This document shows positions 52,511-60,713 of a stretch of 64,000 nt of DNA, one piece after another. A model generated the notes under the pieces. The model worked only from the letters and a program-made list of their open reading frames with translations. It was not told where the DNA came from and made no database searches. Positions within the stretch are counted from its first letter, which is position 1. Each line of letters opens with the position of its first letter. A program made the position numbers and the translations under genes. The stretch is from Sedimenticola_A sp040506895. GTDB taxonomy: Bacteria > Pseudomonadota > Gammaproteobacteria > Chromatiales > Chromatiaceae. The stretch spans positions 3,643,116-3,707,115 of the forward strand of contig JBEVVY010000001.1 of the NCBI GenBank assembly GCA_040506895.1. The letters are read 5' to 3'.

Positions 52511-53458
52511 CTACGTGGTGGCATTGCGCAGCCGGGCTTCTACCCGTGCGGCCTTGAGAAAGCCCTGGTCGATGATCTTCGGGTAGAGGCGCCAGTTGGC
52601 ATCCACCTCCAGGGCATGTCGTTGTGCGGCCTGTTCCAGTCGTTGACGGGTCTCTTTCGATAGCTGCTGCAGCTCCAGCAGCACGGGGGATGCCCATACC
52701 AGGTAGTCCGCAACCAGGAGTTGAGCGTAGCGGTCGCTCCACTGCTCCCTGAGAAGCAGCTCGGGAAACTGCTCCCTCTTCATCAGCCGTCCATTCAGCT
52801 CCTCTTTGCGGGGGTGGGCGAGGCCGATACCATCCCCTTCAGGCAGGCGTTCGAACCATTGGCTGACGCCATCTCCGGCCTCGGCATTGACAGCCCGCTC
52901 CAGGGCGCTGATGTGTGGATGGGGATCGCTTTCCCCGTCGTCAGATGGGCTTGCGTTATCCGCATTCGGCGAATCGAAGTCGCCGTGCACTTTGTCCACG
53001 CATTCCCAGGTTCCGGGAGCCTGTATGGATGTGTCCGGCGCTATCGTGCTGCTGGCGATCAGTGCCAGGGGAAGCCGTTGTTTCTTATCCAGCAGCCAGA
53101 GTTCAAACCTGTCCACCAGGGGGAAGGGTGTTGATAGTGTTTCGCTCTTGAGCTGCCCAATCAGCGCTTCCGCAGTGCGCATCATTCCGGTGAGATCCAG
53201 AAAGGGGTGGGCTGGAACCTTGCGCAGGCCACCTGATTCAGACCAGCTGCCGAATTGCAGGTACTCGAGTACGGGTTCGCCAGGACTCTTCGCACCCCAT
53301 AGATCATCCGGGCGCTTCGATTCCACCTGCAGCTCCCAGTGGACGCCGTCGAGACTGATCGCTCGGCCATTCAGGATCTGGAGTACCTGTATCACGCCCT
53401 GGAACGGATTAAGGCGTCTTACGGCATAATGCCTTACTGCGTCGTTTGAACTGCACAT
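52511..53458 (-). CDS. conserved hypothetical protein with acidic linker
   Basis: I do not recognise this 315-residue protein. It is soluble, without signal peptide or membrane segments. An acidic low-complexity stretch (NADNASPSDDGESDPHPH) near residues 160-185 separates an N-terminal region, rich in aromatic residues and beta-like, from a helical C-terminal half. It lies 80 bp upstream of the hybrid kinase on the same strand and may be co-transcribed with it. Codon use fits its neighbours. Confidence 0.7.
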   Translation of the reverse strand: MCSSNDAVRHYAVRRLNPFQGVIQVLQILNGRAISLDGVHWELQVESKRPDDLWGAKSPGEPVLEYLQFGSWSESGGLRKVPAHPFLDLTGMMRTAEALIGQLKSETLSTPFPLVDRFELWLLDKKQRLPLALIASSTIAPDTSIQAPGTWECVDKVHGDFDSPNADNASPSDDGESDPHPHISALERAVNAEAGDGVSQWFERLPEGDGIGLAHPRKEELNGRLMKREQFPELLLREQWSDRYAQLLVADYLVWASPVLLELQQLSKETRQRLEQAAQRHALEVDANWRLYPKIIDQGFLKAARVEARLRNATT

Positions 53459-53660
53459 GCTGACATTCTAGAACAGGTGTCGGTCTGCCTGTTCGCCGAT
53501 TAAAACCCTTCTTGTTGCATGGGATAACGAATAATTAGGTAATTTATCGAGATATTTGATAAATCTCTGTCAAATCATGCCCATAAATTGTTTACAATAC
53601 ACGACCTGAATGATCAGATTTATGTTGATCAGCCTAATGAGTAGCAACTGGAGGTGGGTT

Positions 53661-54431
53661 TTGTTACCAAAGCATCTTCTTACGAAGGTCCTTGCAGGGA
53701 CCGTGGCCATTGTCGCGGCCACTACAGTTTCGGCCTCTGGCCATGAAGAAGCGGCAGCCGAGCTGGATGCGGCCCTTCATCTCACCCCCAACCTGGAGAA
53801 TGGCCGCAAGGTATTTCAGCTTTGCAATGTCTGCCATACGCCGGAAGGTTGGGGTACCGAGAACGGACTTTATCCACAGATCGCAGGTCAGCTTGCCAGT
53901 GTGACCATCAAGCAGCTGGCTGATATCAGGGCGAGGAATCGCGACAACCCCACCATGCGGCCTTTCACCTCACCACAGCTGCTCGGCGGGGTACAGGAGA
54001 TTGCCGATGTCGCCGCCTACATCGAGGCCCTGCCCATGAATCCGAACAACGGTGTTGGGCCCGGCAACGACCTGGAGCATGGCGCGCAGGTCTACAAGGA
54101 TAACTGTGTCGACTGTCATGGCGACAATGGTCAGGGCGACCAGAAAGATCACATCCCGCTGATCCAGGGCCAGCACTTCCGCTATCTGATGCGGCAGTTC
54201 GAGTGGATCCGTACAGGTAAACGTCGTAATGCAGACCCCAAGATGGTCAAGCAGATCCGCCGTTTCACACCACGTGACATCACCGCGGTGATGGACTATG
54301 TGTCACGTCAGAAACCCGCTGCAGACAAGGTTGCAGAGCCGGGTTGGCAGAATCCCGATTTTCCGAAGTACTCTCGCCAGCCCATGCCGCATACGCCGAT
54401 CTACGGACGGCAACAGCCGCCTGCCAGGTAG
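53661..54431 (+). CDS. periplasmic diheme cytochrome c (c4-like)
   Basis: The 256-residue protein starts at TTG 53661 behind GGAGGTGG; an upstream ATG (53610) would add a sequence without signal character. It has a signal peptide (VLAGTVAIVAATTVSASG) and two class I cytochrome domains with CNVCH and CVDCH, as in cytochrome c4. It probably shuttles electrons to terminal oxidases. It is divergent from the unknown 315-residue protein. Confidence 0.85.
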   Translation: MLPKHLLTKVLAGTVAIVAATTVSASGHEEAAAELDAALHLTPNLENGRKVFQLCNVCHTPEGWGTENGLYPQIAGQLASVTIKQLADIRARNRDNPTMRPFTSPQLLGGVQEIADVAAYIEALPMNPNNGVGPGNDLEHGAQVYKDNCVDCHGDNGQGDQKDHIPLIQGQHFRYLMRQFEWIRTGKRRNADPKMVKQIRRFTPRDITAVMDYVSRQKPAADKVAEPGWQNPDFPKYSRQPMPHTPIYGRQQPPAR

Positions 54432-54486
54432 CTATAGACTTCTATTGATGGGCTGATTTGAAAACCCTGTCACTTTGAAAAGTGGC

Positions 54487-54692
54487 AGGGTTTTACTTAT
54501 TCAGGGTTCTCTTGGATTTAACCGTGCCGCTCCCTGCTGCGCGGGTAGCATCTATCATCGCTTGTGCCAGGAACGCTAACGGTCCGCCGCTCCCGGCATC
54601 CTGCCGGTAGGCATTTATCATCTCCTGTGCCACGAATGGCCCGCTGCTCCCGGGCTTCCTGCCCTCCGCGGCATAAATACATCCGTGTGCAT
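54487..54692. repeat. short repeat modules downstream of fccB copy 1
   Basis: Read on the minus strand, this stretch repeats a module of the type GGAGCGGC...GGTTAAATCCAAGA followed by AACCCTGAATA, and hairpin-like CAGGATG/GGGAGCG units (for example CCGGCAGGATGCCGGGAGCG). Related modules recur inside the fccB direct repeat and at 57126-57402. No gene is present, though the modules leave frames open. Confidence 0.65.
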
Positions 54693-54850
54693 CGCCGCTC
54701 CTGCGCATCCCTGCAGAAGATACTTTTCATTACACGTGCCACCGAACGGCTAGCCGCTCTCGGGGTACACATATTCAGGGTTGTCTTGAATTTGACCACG
54801 TCGCTCCCGGCATCCATGCCTCCCGCGACATACCGTACATCCTGTACATA

Positions 54851-54874
54851 AAAACGGGGCCCGAAGGCCCCGTC
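54851..54874 (-). terminator. intrinsic terminator of fccB copy 1
   Basis: On the minus strand a stem ACGGGGCC/GGCCCCGT with a TTCG-type loop is followed by TTTTT, 25 bp past the fccB stop. It is a strong rho-independent terminator. Confidence 0.88.
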
Positions 54875-54898
54875 TCTTTAGCGGTGTTACCGGAACGA

Positions 54899-56188
54899 TC
54901 AGCCGAAGATATCGTGGGTGATGTTCTGGAACCAGCTGTGGGCGTATGCCACTTCACGCTTGAACACCTCGGGGCTCGCATCACCGGGGGTCAGACCACC
55001 GGATACCTTGGTGATCTTGGAGCCGTCCTCAGCCAGGCGGTAGACCGCGGCAACGGAGAAGCCGTGCTCCTTGGCTGCGATGGAGTAACAGGTGTTGACG
55101 TAAGAGGGCGTACCGGGCTCCTGACCGTTGAGCATGGCAACGATTGCCGCTGCACATACCTTGGCCTGGGAGTTGCCCGCGTAACCGGACTTGGGCATGC
55201 CGGTGGCCACGGAGGCGTCACCGATGACATGGATACCGGCGTGAATGGTGGACTCGAAGGTCCCCAGGTTCACGGGGCACCAGCCCTTGTCGTTGGTCAG
55301 GCCGGCAGCAAACGCGATGGCACCTGCCTTCTGGGCGGGGATCACGTTGACCACGTCACCCTTGACCTCGTCACCGAAAGCAGTGGTCACGGAGTTGGCA
55401 CCCGCGTTGACCGCAACCACACCAGCCTCTTCCTGGGCACCGTGCCACTCGATCATGGCGTTGTCAGTACCGTAGCCGTAGAACTTCTTCCAAGCGCCGG
55501 TGAACAGGCCCATCTTGGAGAACTTGGGCTTGGGATCCAGCATGATGATCTTGGACTTCGGCTTGTGCTGCTTCAGGTAGAGAGCGATCTGGCTGGCACG
55601 CTCGTAGGGACCGGGAGGGCAGCGGAAGGGGTTTGGCGGCGGTGCGATAACCACGGTGCCACCGTCCTTCATGGCCTCGAGCTGCTTGCGCAGGGTCATG
55701 GTCTGGGGACCGGCCTTCCAGGCGTGGGTGATGCTCTCGGCAACCTTGGCGTCGTAACCCTCGATGGTGTCGTACTTGAGGTCGATACCGGGTGCAACCA
55801 CGCAGCGGTCGTAGCTGAAGCTCTTGCCGCCAGCAGTCTTGACCATGCGTGCCTTGGCATCGATGCCGGTGACCTTGTCGTTGACGACTTTGACACCGTG
55901 CTTGCCAAGACCGGTGTAACCGAACTTGATGGAATCGATGGAACGGCCACCACCCAGTACCTCGTTACTCATGTAACAGGTGTAGTAGTGCTTGTTGGCC
56001 TCGATGAGGGTCACATCGACGGTGGGATCAGCCATGCGGATGTACTTGGCTGCGGTCGCACCGGCGGTACCACCACCGACAACAACAACTTTCTTGCTTG
56101 CGCCCAGAGCAATGTAGGGGACGCCAACCATGCCGGCAGCGGTAGCTGCACCAGCGGTCTGGATAAATCCACGACGGGTAATTTTCAT
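54899..56188 (-). CDS. fccB: flavocytochrome c sulfide dehydrogenase flavoprotein, copy 1
   Basis: The 429-residue periplasmic flavoprotein oxidises sulfide and passes electrons to the cytochrome subunit. It has a Tat signal (TRRGFIQTAG), an FAD-binding motif (VVVVGGGTAGATAAKYI) and Cys71 in YYTCYMSN, which matches the cysteine that binds FAD covalently (Cys42 of the mature Allochromatium enzyme). Cys189 (FRCPPGPYE) and Cys366 (NTCYSIA) fit the redox-active disulfide. It follows its fccA by 18 bp with a strong AGGAGG. The product is identical to that of copy 2, 2.7 kb away. Confidence 0.96.
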   Translation of the reverse strand: MKITRRGFIQTAGAATAAGMVGVPYIALGASKKVVVVGGGTAGATAAKYIRMADPTVDVTLIEANKHYYTCYMSNEVLGGGRSIDSIKFGYTGLGKHGVKVVNDKVTGIDAKARMVKTAGGKSFSYDRCVVAPGIDLKYDTIEGYDAKVAESITHAWKAGPQTMTLRKQLEAMKDGGTVVIAPPPNPFRCPPGPYERASQIALYLKQHKPKSKIIMLDPKPKFSKMGLFTGAWKKFYGYGTDNAMIEWHGAQEEAGVVAVNAGANSVTTAFGDEVKGDVVNVIPAQKAGAIAFAAGLTNDKGWCPVNLGTFESTIHAGIHVIGDASVATGMPKSGYAGNSQAKVCAAAIVAMLNGQEPGTPSYVNTCYSIAAKEHGFSVAAVYRLAEDGSKITKVSGGLTPGDASPEVFKREVAYAHSWFQNITHDIFG

Positions 56189-56206
56189 GTTGACTTGCCT
56201 CCTACC

Positions 56207-56833
56207 TTATTTTTGGCTTGCGTAGTAGTGAGCAAGATCTTCAGCCAGCTGGGCTTTGCTCATTTTCGGATGTTCGGCGACCATCTTGTCGATCGCTTTC
56301 TTCATCTTCTTCTCAGGGTTGTTGTGCCCGTCGAGGTAATCCATGATGGTGTACTTCACGTAGGGCTTCCACTGGCCGGCCAGGGGTGTGTCCTCAACGG
56401 ACTTGCCGCCATCTTCATGACACTTCTCACAGTAGGCGTCATGCAGCTTCTTACCCATGGCAGCACTATCGCCACCGCTCACCTGGGCGAACCCGTTGTA
56501 GGGCTGCGCAGCGAAGAAAGCGGCCATCTGCTCGATCTCATCGTCGGTGTAACCCTTGGCAATACGGGTCATGATGGTGCTGGTACGCTCTCCGGACTTG
56601 TAATCCTCCATCACCTCTACGATGTAGTCGGCCTCGAGACCTGCGATGGTCGGGGTTGCGGGACCCATGCTGTCGCCGAGGGTGCCGTGACAACCGGCGC
56701 AGGTGTTAGCCAGCATGCTGGCAGAACCGGGTTTGAATGTTTGTGGTGCAACGGACATCTTTGTTTGTTGTGTGGTACAGCCGACAGCGATAGCCGCTGC
56801 CAGTGCAGACACTGTTAGAAGACGTATATGCAT
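56207..56833 (-). CDS. fccA: flavocytochrome c diheme subunit, lipoprotein type (copy 1)
   Basis: The 208-residue diheme cytochrome c has CAGCH and CEKCH heme sites and the FccA pattern (PTIAGLEADYIVEVMEDYKSG, GYTDDEIEQMAAFFAAQP). Unlike copy 2 it has a lipoprotein signal (LAAAIAVGC), so this complex would be anchored to a membrane. It begins behind GGAGGAAAT and stands 18 bp before its fccB. It is clearly diverged from the second fccA although their fccB partners are identical. Confidence 0.93.
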   Translation of the reverse strand: MHIRLLTVSALAAAIAVGCTTQQTKMSVAPQTFKPGSASMLANTCAGCHGTLGDSMGPATPTIAGLEADYIVEVMEDYKSGERTSTIMTRIAKGYTDDEIEQMAAFFAAQPYNGFAQVSGGDSAAMGKKLHDAYCEKCHEDGGKSVEDTPLAGQWKPYVKYTIMDYLDGHNNPEKKMKKAIDKMVAEHPKMSKAQLAEDLAHYYASQK

Positions 56834-56967
56834 ATTTCCTCCAAAGTGAGTTTCAGGCTATGAGGACAGACTCAGTTTTTTCCAGCTGGGTTCAGTGCCT
56901 CAAATTTTTATTATTTTGAAGGGATTGATAATCAACAGATTGTGTAGCCCTTCATCAACATCAGTTT

Positions 56968-57054
56968 TGATGCGCATCAGAACTGAATTACTGATTCTAA
57001 CTTGGGCAAAAAAAAATTCAATAACGATAAGAAGTTAAGTAAAAACTGATGCGC
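56968..57054 (-). promoter_or_regulatory. promoter of fccAB copy 1 with TGATGCGCATCA palindrome
   Basis: On the minus strand a -35 TTGAAT (57016-57021) and -10 TAGAAT (56994-56999) are spaced 16 bp. The perfect palindrome TGATGCGCATCA (56968-56979) lies just downstream of the expected start of transcription, and a matching half-site GCGCATCAGT lies at 57045-57054 upstream of the -35. These may bind a regulator of sulfide oxidation. Confidence 0.5.
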
Positions 57055-57125
57055 TTTTAGAACGGGTTTGAAATCCACGGTTGTGGGTAGGGTGTATGGT
57101 TGAGTCCGACGGTTGGCGGAAGTGC

Positions 57126-57402
57126 AGGTAATGCATGCCTACAGGGATGTAGGTATTAGAGCAATGCAGGAGCAATCACCTACAGGACGTAGGTGAGGAG
57201 CGATAGCAGGATGCAGTAGCTTTGCCGAGGAGCAATTACCTGTCCGTACATCCTGTACATGCGCCGTTCATGGGTATCACTATTATGAACTTGTCTTGAA
57301 TTTGACCGCGCCGCTCCTGCGGTAAATATATTCAGGGTTGTCTTGGATTTAACCCCGTCGCTCTCGGGTATCACGATTTTGAGCTTGTCGTGTATTTGAG
57401 CG
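57126..57402. repeat. short hairpin and module repeats between the fccAB copies
   Basis: The region between fccA copy 1 and the second direct repeat is a mosaic of small hairpins with CAGGAxG cores (CACCTAC-AGGA-CGTAGGTG, TACAGGGATGTA, GTACATCCTGTAC), each near GGAGCGAT or GGAGCAAT. Three copies of the minus-strand module (C/T)AAAT(T/C)CAAGACAA also occur (one, CAAATACACGACAA, degenerate). No gene is present. The rest of 56834-57125 is AT-rich promoter DNA. Confidence 0.6.
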
Positions 57403-57560
57403 CGCCGCTCCTGCGCATCCCTGCAGAAGATACTTTTCATTGCACGTGCCACCGAACGGCTAGCCGCTCTCGGGGTACACATATTCAGGGTTGTCTTGAA
57501 TTTGACCACGTCGCTCCCGGCATCCATGCCTCCCGCGACATACCGTACATCCTGTACATA

Positions 57561-57584
57561 AAAACGGGGCCCGAAGGCCCCGTC
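57561..57584 (-). terminator. intrinsic terminator of fccB copy 2
   Basis: Same sequence as the terminator at 54851-54874 (stem ACGGGGCC/GGCCCCGT and T5 on the minus strand), 25 bp past the fccB stop. Confidence 0.88.
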
Positions 57585-57608
57585 TCTTTAGCGGTGTTAC
57601 CGGAACGA

Positions 57609-58898
57609 TCAGCCGAAGATATCGTGGGTGATGTTCTGGAACCAGCTGTGGGCGTATGCCACTTCACGCTTGAACACCTCGGGGCTCGCATCACCGGGGG
57701 TCAGACCACCGGATACCTTGGTGATCTTGGAGCCGTCCTCAGCCAGGCGGTAGACCGCGGCAACGGAGAAGCCGTGCTCCTTGGCTGCGATGGAGTAACA
57801 GGTGTTGACGTAAGAGGGCGTACCGGGCTCCTGACCGTTGAGCATGGCAACGATTGCCGCTGCACATACCTTGGCCTGGGAGTTGCCCGCGTAACCGGAC
57901 TTGGGCATGCCGGTGGCCACGGAGGCGTCACCGATGACATGGATACCGGCGTGAATGGTGGACTCGAAGGTCCCCAGGTTCACGGGGCACCAGCCCTTGT
58001 CGTTGGTCAGGCCGGCAGCAAACGCGATGGCACCTGCCTTCTGGGCGGGGATCACGTTGACCACGTCACCCTTGACCTCGTCACCGAAAGCAGTGGTCAC
58101 GGAGTTGGCACCCGCGTTGACCGCAACCACACCAGCCTCTTCCTGGGCACCGTGCCACTCGATCATGGCGTTGTCAGTACCGTAGCCGTAGAACTTCTTC
58201 CAAGCGCCGGTGAACAGGCCCATCTTGGAGAACTTGGGCTTGGGATCCAGCATGATGATCTTGGACTTCGGCTTGTGCTGCTTCAGGTAGAGAGCGATCT
58301 GGCTGGCACGCTCGTAGGGACCGGGAGGGCAGCGGAAGGGGTTTGGCGGCGGTGCGATAACCACGGTGCCACCGTCCTTCATGGCCTCGAGCTGCTTGCG
58401 CAGGGTCATGGTCTGGGGACCGGCCTTCCAGGCGTGGGTGATGCTCTCGGCAACCTTGGCGTCGTAACCCTCGATGGTGTCGTACTTGAGGTCGATACCG
58501 GGTGCAACCACGCAGCGGTCGTAGCTGAAGCTCTTGCCGCCAGCAGTCTTGACCATGCGTGCCTTGGCATCGATGCCGGTGACCTTGTCGTTGACGACTT
58601 TGACACCGTGCTTGCCAAGACCGGTGTAACCGAACTTGATGGAATCGATGGAACGGCCACCACCCAGTACCTCGTTACTCATGTAACAGGTGTAGTAGTG
58701 CTTGTTGGCCTCGATGAGGGTCACATCGACGGTGGGATCAGCCATGCGGATGTACTTGGCTGCGGTCGCACCGGCGGTACCACCACCGACAACAACAACT
58801 TTCTTGCTTGCGCCCAGAGCAATGTAGGGGACGCCAACCATGCCGGCAGCGGTAGCTGCACCAGCGGTCTGGATAAATCCACGACGGGTAATTTTCAT
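57609..58898 (-). CDS. fccB: flavocytochrome c sulfide dehydrogenase flavoprotein, copy 2
   Basis: The protein is identical to FccB copy 1, with the same Tat signal, FAD-binding cysteine at residue 71 and cysteines 189 and 366. It follows the second fccA by 18 bp, with the same AGGAGG Shine-Dalgarno. Downstream of ank and fccA it may be read from an upstream promoter, separate from copy 1's promoter. It pairs with a soluble periplasmic cytochrome subunit instead of the lipoprotein form. Confidence 0.96.
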   Translation of the reverse strand: MKITRRGFIQTAGAATAAGMVGVPYIALGASKKVVVVGGGTAGATAAKYIRMADPTVDVTLIEANKHYYTCYMSNEVLGGGRSIDSIKFGYTGLGKHGVKVVNDKVTGIDAKARMVKTAGGKSFSYDRCVVAPGIDLKYDTIEGYDAKVAESITHAWKAGPQTMTLRKQLEAMKDGGTVVIAPPPNPFRCPPGPYERASQIALYLKQHKPKSKIIMLDPKPKFSKMGLFTGAWKKFYGYGTDNAMIEWHGAQEEAGVVAVNAGANSVTTAFGDEVKGDVVNVIPAQKAGAIAFAAGLTNDKGWCPVNLGTFESTIHAGIHVIGDASVATGMPKSGYAGNSQAKVCAAAIVAMLNGQEPGTPSYVNTCYSIAAKEHGFSVAAVYRLAEDGSKITKVSGGLTPGDASPEVFKREVAYAHSWFQNITHDIFG

Positions 58899-58916
58899 GT
58901 TGACTTGCCTCCTACC

Positions 58917-59534
58917 TTATTGCTGGCTTGCGTAGAAGTTGAGCAGGGCCTCTACGCCCTTGCTGCCTTCTTTATCAAGCATCTTCTTCATTTTCTTCAT
59001 CATCTTCTTGGGCGCTTCGCGGGAACCGTCCTTGAAGTTGGCCAGCTGCCAGTTGGTGTAAGGGGTCCACTGACCAGCCATTACGCCAGCATCGTCTTCT
59101 GCGGAAGCACCGCCGTCACCGTGGCACTTTTCGCAGTACTTGTCGTGCAGCTTGGCGCCTTTCTTGGCCAGCTTGGCGTCGAAGTTCTGCTTGGCTTTTA
59201 CGAAGGGCTTCTCACCGTAGAAATTAGCCATCTGGGTGATTTCGTCATCGGTGTAACCCTTGGCGATACGACCCATAATGGTGGACGGAATCTCACCACT
59301 GGCGAAACCCTGCATGGTCTCAACAAAGTAGTCCTTGGACAGACCGGAAATGGTCGGTGCTGCAGGACCCTGGCTGGCGCCATTGGTGCCGTGACAGCCT
59401 GCACAGGTGTTGGACAGCATGCTGTCGCTGGCACCCATCTTCAGCTTGGGCGCGTCAGCAGCTACCGCGGCAGTCGAGGCAGCTATTGCCAGACCTGCGG
59501 CCAGAACGGCCTTGGTAAACGTTTTATACGCCAT
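58917..59534 (-). CDS. fccA: flavocytochrome c diheme subunit, soluble periplasmic type (copy 2)
   Basis: The 205-residue diheme cytochrome c starts at 59534 behind AAAGGAGG; an in-frame start 63 bp upstream lacks support. It has a Sec signal (AGLAIAASTAAVAADAP), CAGCH and CEKCH heme sites, and FccA-typical ISGLSKDYFVETMQGFASGE and GYTDDEITQMANFY. The C-terminal half is lysine-rich. It differs clearly from the lipoprotein copy, while fccB behind it is identical. Confidence 0.93.
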   Translation of the reverse strand: MAYKTFTKAVLAAGLAIAASTAAVAADAPKLKMGASDSMLSNTCAGCHGTNGASQGPAAPTISGLSKDYFVETMQGFASGEIPSTIMGRIAKGYTDDEITQMANFYGEKPFVKAKQNFDAKLAKKGAKLHDKYCEKCHGDGGASAEDDAGVMAGQWTPYTNWQLANFKDGSREAPKKMMKKMKKMLDKEGSKGVEALLNFYASQQ

Positions 59535-59692
59535 GATACCTCCTTTGGTTTTCAGGCTTTTGCGATCATGAAGAGGATTAACCTTCTTCTTCTTCACAAT
59601 GCATCATACTCCCGTGCATTGATCGGAGTAGGCTGCATCTTCTCTCCACACGCGCTTCACTGCGCTTAGGTGAAAATCCCTGTAATTCTGTA

Positions 59693-59716
59693 GCGAACCG
59701 CTTTTCCGCGGTTCGC
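59693..59716 (-). terminator. stem-loop between ankyrin gene and fccA copy 2
   Basis: A perfect 9-bp stem (GCGAACCGC/GCGGTTCGC, loop GGAAAA on the minus strand) follows the ankyrin gene's stop by about 7 bp. There is no T-run, so it may stabilise or attenuate the transcript rather than end it. Confidence 0.45.
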
Positions 59717-59722
59717 CGGATG

Positions 59723-60670
59723 TTATTTGGCCAGAGCGTTTTCCAGCAACGAAATGACTTTCTTGTTGCGTTTCTTCGCTGCGATATCCATCGCGGTGCG
59801 CCCACGCTGGCTCTTGATGGTTGGATCTGCGCCATTCTCCAGCAGCAGTTTCACCAGGTCCTCGGAACGGACCGAGGCGGCCTCCATCAGCGCGGTCACG
59901 CCATCGGCATCCTGCTTGTTGACGTCGGCGCCGTGGCGTATCAGCCGTTCTGCAGCCTCGATATGGTCCTGGCCTACCGACCAGATGAGGGCGGTGGCTC
60001 CATCCGCATCGGCTGCCTCGATATCGGCCCCGCCTTCTGCGAGTGCATCGACAACCCCTGCATGACCTTTGTCTGCGGCAATGATCAGGGCGGTGGATCC
60101 GTGTTTGTCCTGCAGACCGTGATCCGCTTTACCTTTGAGCAGCAGCGCCACTGTTTCCGGGTGGCCTTTTTCGGCGGCGTGCATCAGTGCCGTCCTGCCG
60201 TCTTTGTCAGCCCCGTTGGGATCGGCGCCCTTGTAGAGCAGCTGGTCCACCATGTCGGTGAGGCCGTAGCGGGCGGCAATGGCCAGGGCATCCCAGCCGG
60301 CGCGGGTTCTGGCGCTGAGATCTGCACCACGCTCGAGCAGCAGTGCAGTGAGTGCGTCATGACCGTTTTCGGCGGCAAAGGTGAGGGCGGTACAACCGGC
60401 CACGGTTGCGGCATTCACGTCGGCGCCCCGCGACAGGAGCATGGCCGTCGCCTCCATGCTGTCGCTTTCGATGGCCATCATGAGAGCGGTCTTACCCAGC
60501 TTGTTGGCGCTGTTCACGTTGACTCCCTGGTCCAGGAGTCTGATGACGGTCTCAACGTCGCCTATGCTTGCCGCCAGGCGGAACTCTTTTTCCTGTGCTG
60601 TATCCCCTGCATATGCGCTGATGTTTAGTGCGGTGCCGAGGATCAGGGCGAAGATCTGTTTCTGCTTCAT
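59723..60670 (-). CDS. periplasmic ankyrin-repeat protein
   Basis: The 315-residue protein has a signal peptide (FALILGTALNISAYAG) and about nine ankyrin repeats (GKTALMMAIESDSMEATAML, GCTALTFAAENGHDALTALL, GRTALMHAAEKGHPETVALL and so on) filling the mature chain. Ankyrin proteins form binding scaffolds; in Pseudomonas a periplasmic ankyrin protein supports catalase activity. Its position between a NapC-type cytochrome gene and fccAB suggests a role in assembling or protecting periplasmic redox proteins (inference). Confidence 0.9.
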   Translation of the reverse strand: MKQKQIFALILGTALNISAYAGDTAQEKEFRLAASIGDVETVIRLLDQGVNVNSANKLGKTALMMAIESDSMEATAMLLSRGADVNAATVAGCTALTFAAENGHDALTALLLERGADLSARTRAGWDALAIAARYGLTDMVDQLLYKGADPNGADKDGRTALMHAAEKGHPETVALLLKGKADHGLQDKHGSTALIIAADKGHAGVVDALAEGGADIEAADADGATALIWSVGQDHIEAAERLIRHGADVNKQDADGVTALMEAASVRSEDLVKLLLENGADPTIKSQRGRTAMDIAAKKRNKKVISLLENALAK

Positions 60671-60713
60671 GGATCTAAAACCTTGCTGCGGTTCTTATTA
60701 GGAAGCCCGGAAA

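Larger units (their letters stand above)
54693..56211. repeat. direct repeat copy 1 (1.52 kb, contains fccB)
   Basis: 54693-56211 is identical by eye to 57403-58921 except for one base (A at 54732, G at 57442). The repeat covers the whole fccB gene, its terminator and ~200 bp of short repeat modules, and stops just before the fccA coding ends, which differ. The offset is 2710 bp. This is either a recent duplication or ongoing gene conversion. Confidence 0.93.
57403..58921. repeat. direct repeat copy 2 (1.52 kb, contains fccB)
   Basis: Second copy of the direct repeat described at 54693-56211, in the same orientation, with one mismatch seen by eye. Recombination between the copies would delete or amplify a 2.7-kb unit holding one fccB and the lipoprotein fccA. 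Confidence 0.93.

Noticed and set aside
57126..57402. CRISPR-like array
   Set aside because: Repeats are imperfect, vary in length and are palindromic with no regular spacers; no cas genes are near.
54884..59669. Very long open frames (644 and 759 codons) on the plus strand opposite fccB and fccA
   Set aside because: They are antisense shadows created by GC-rich codon bias; the minus strand encodes intact flavocytochrome c with all catalytic residues.
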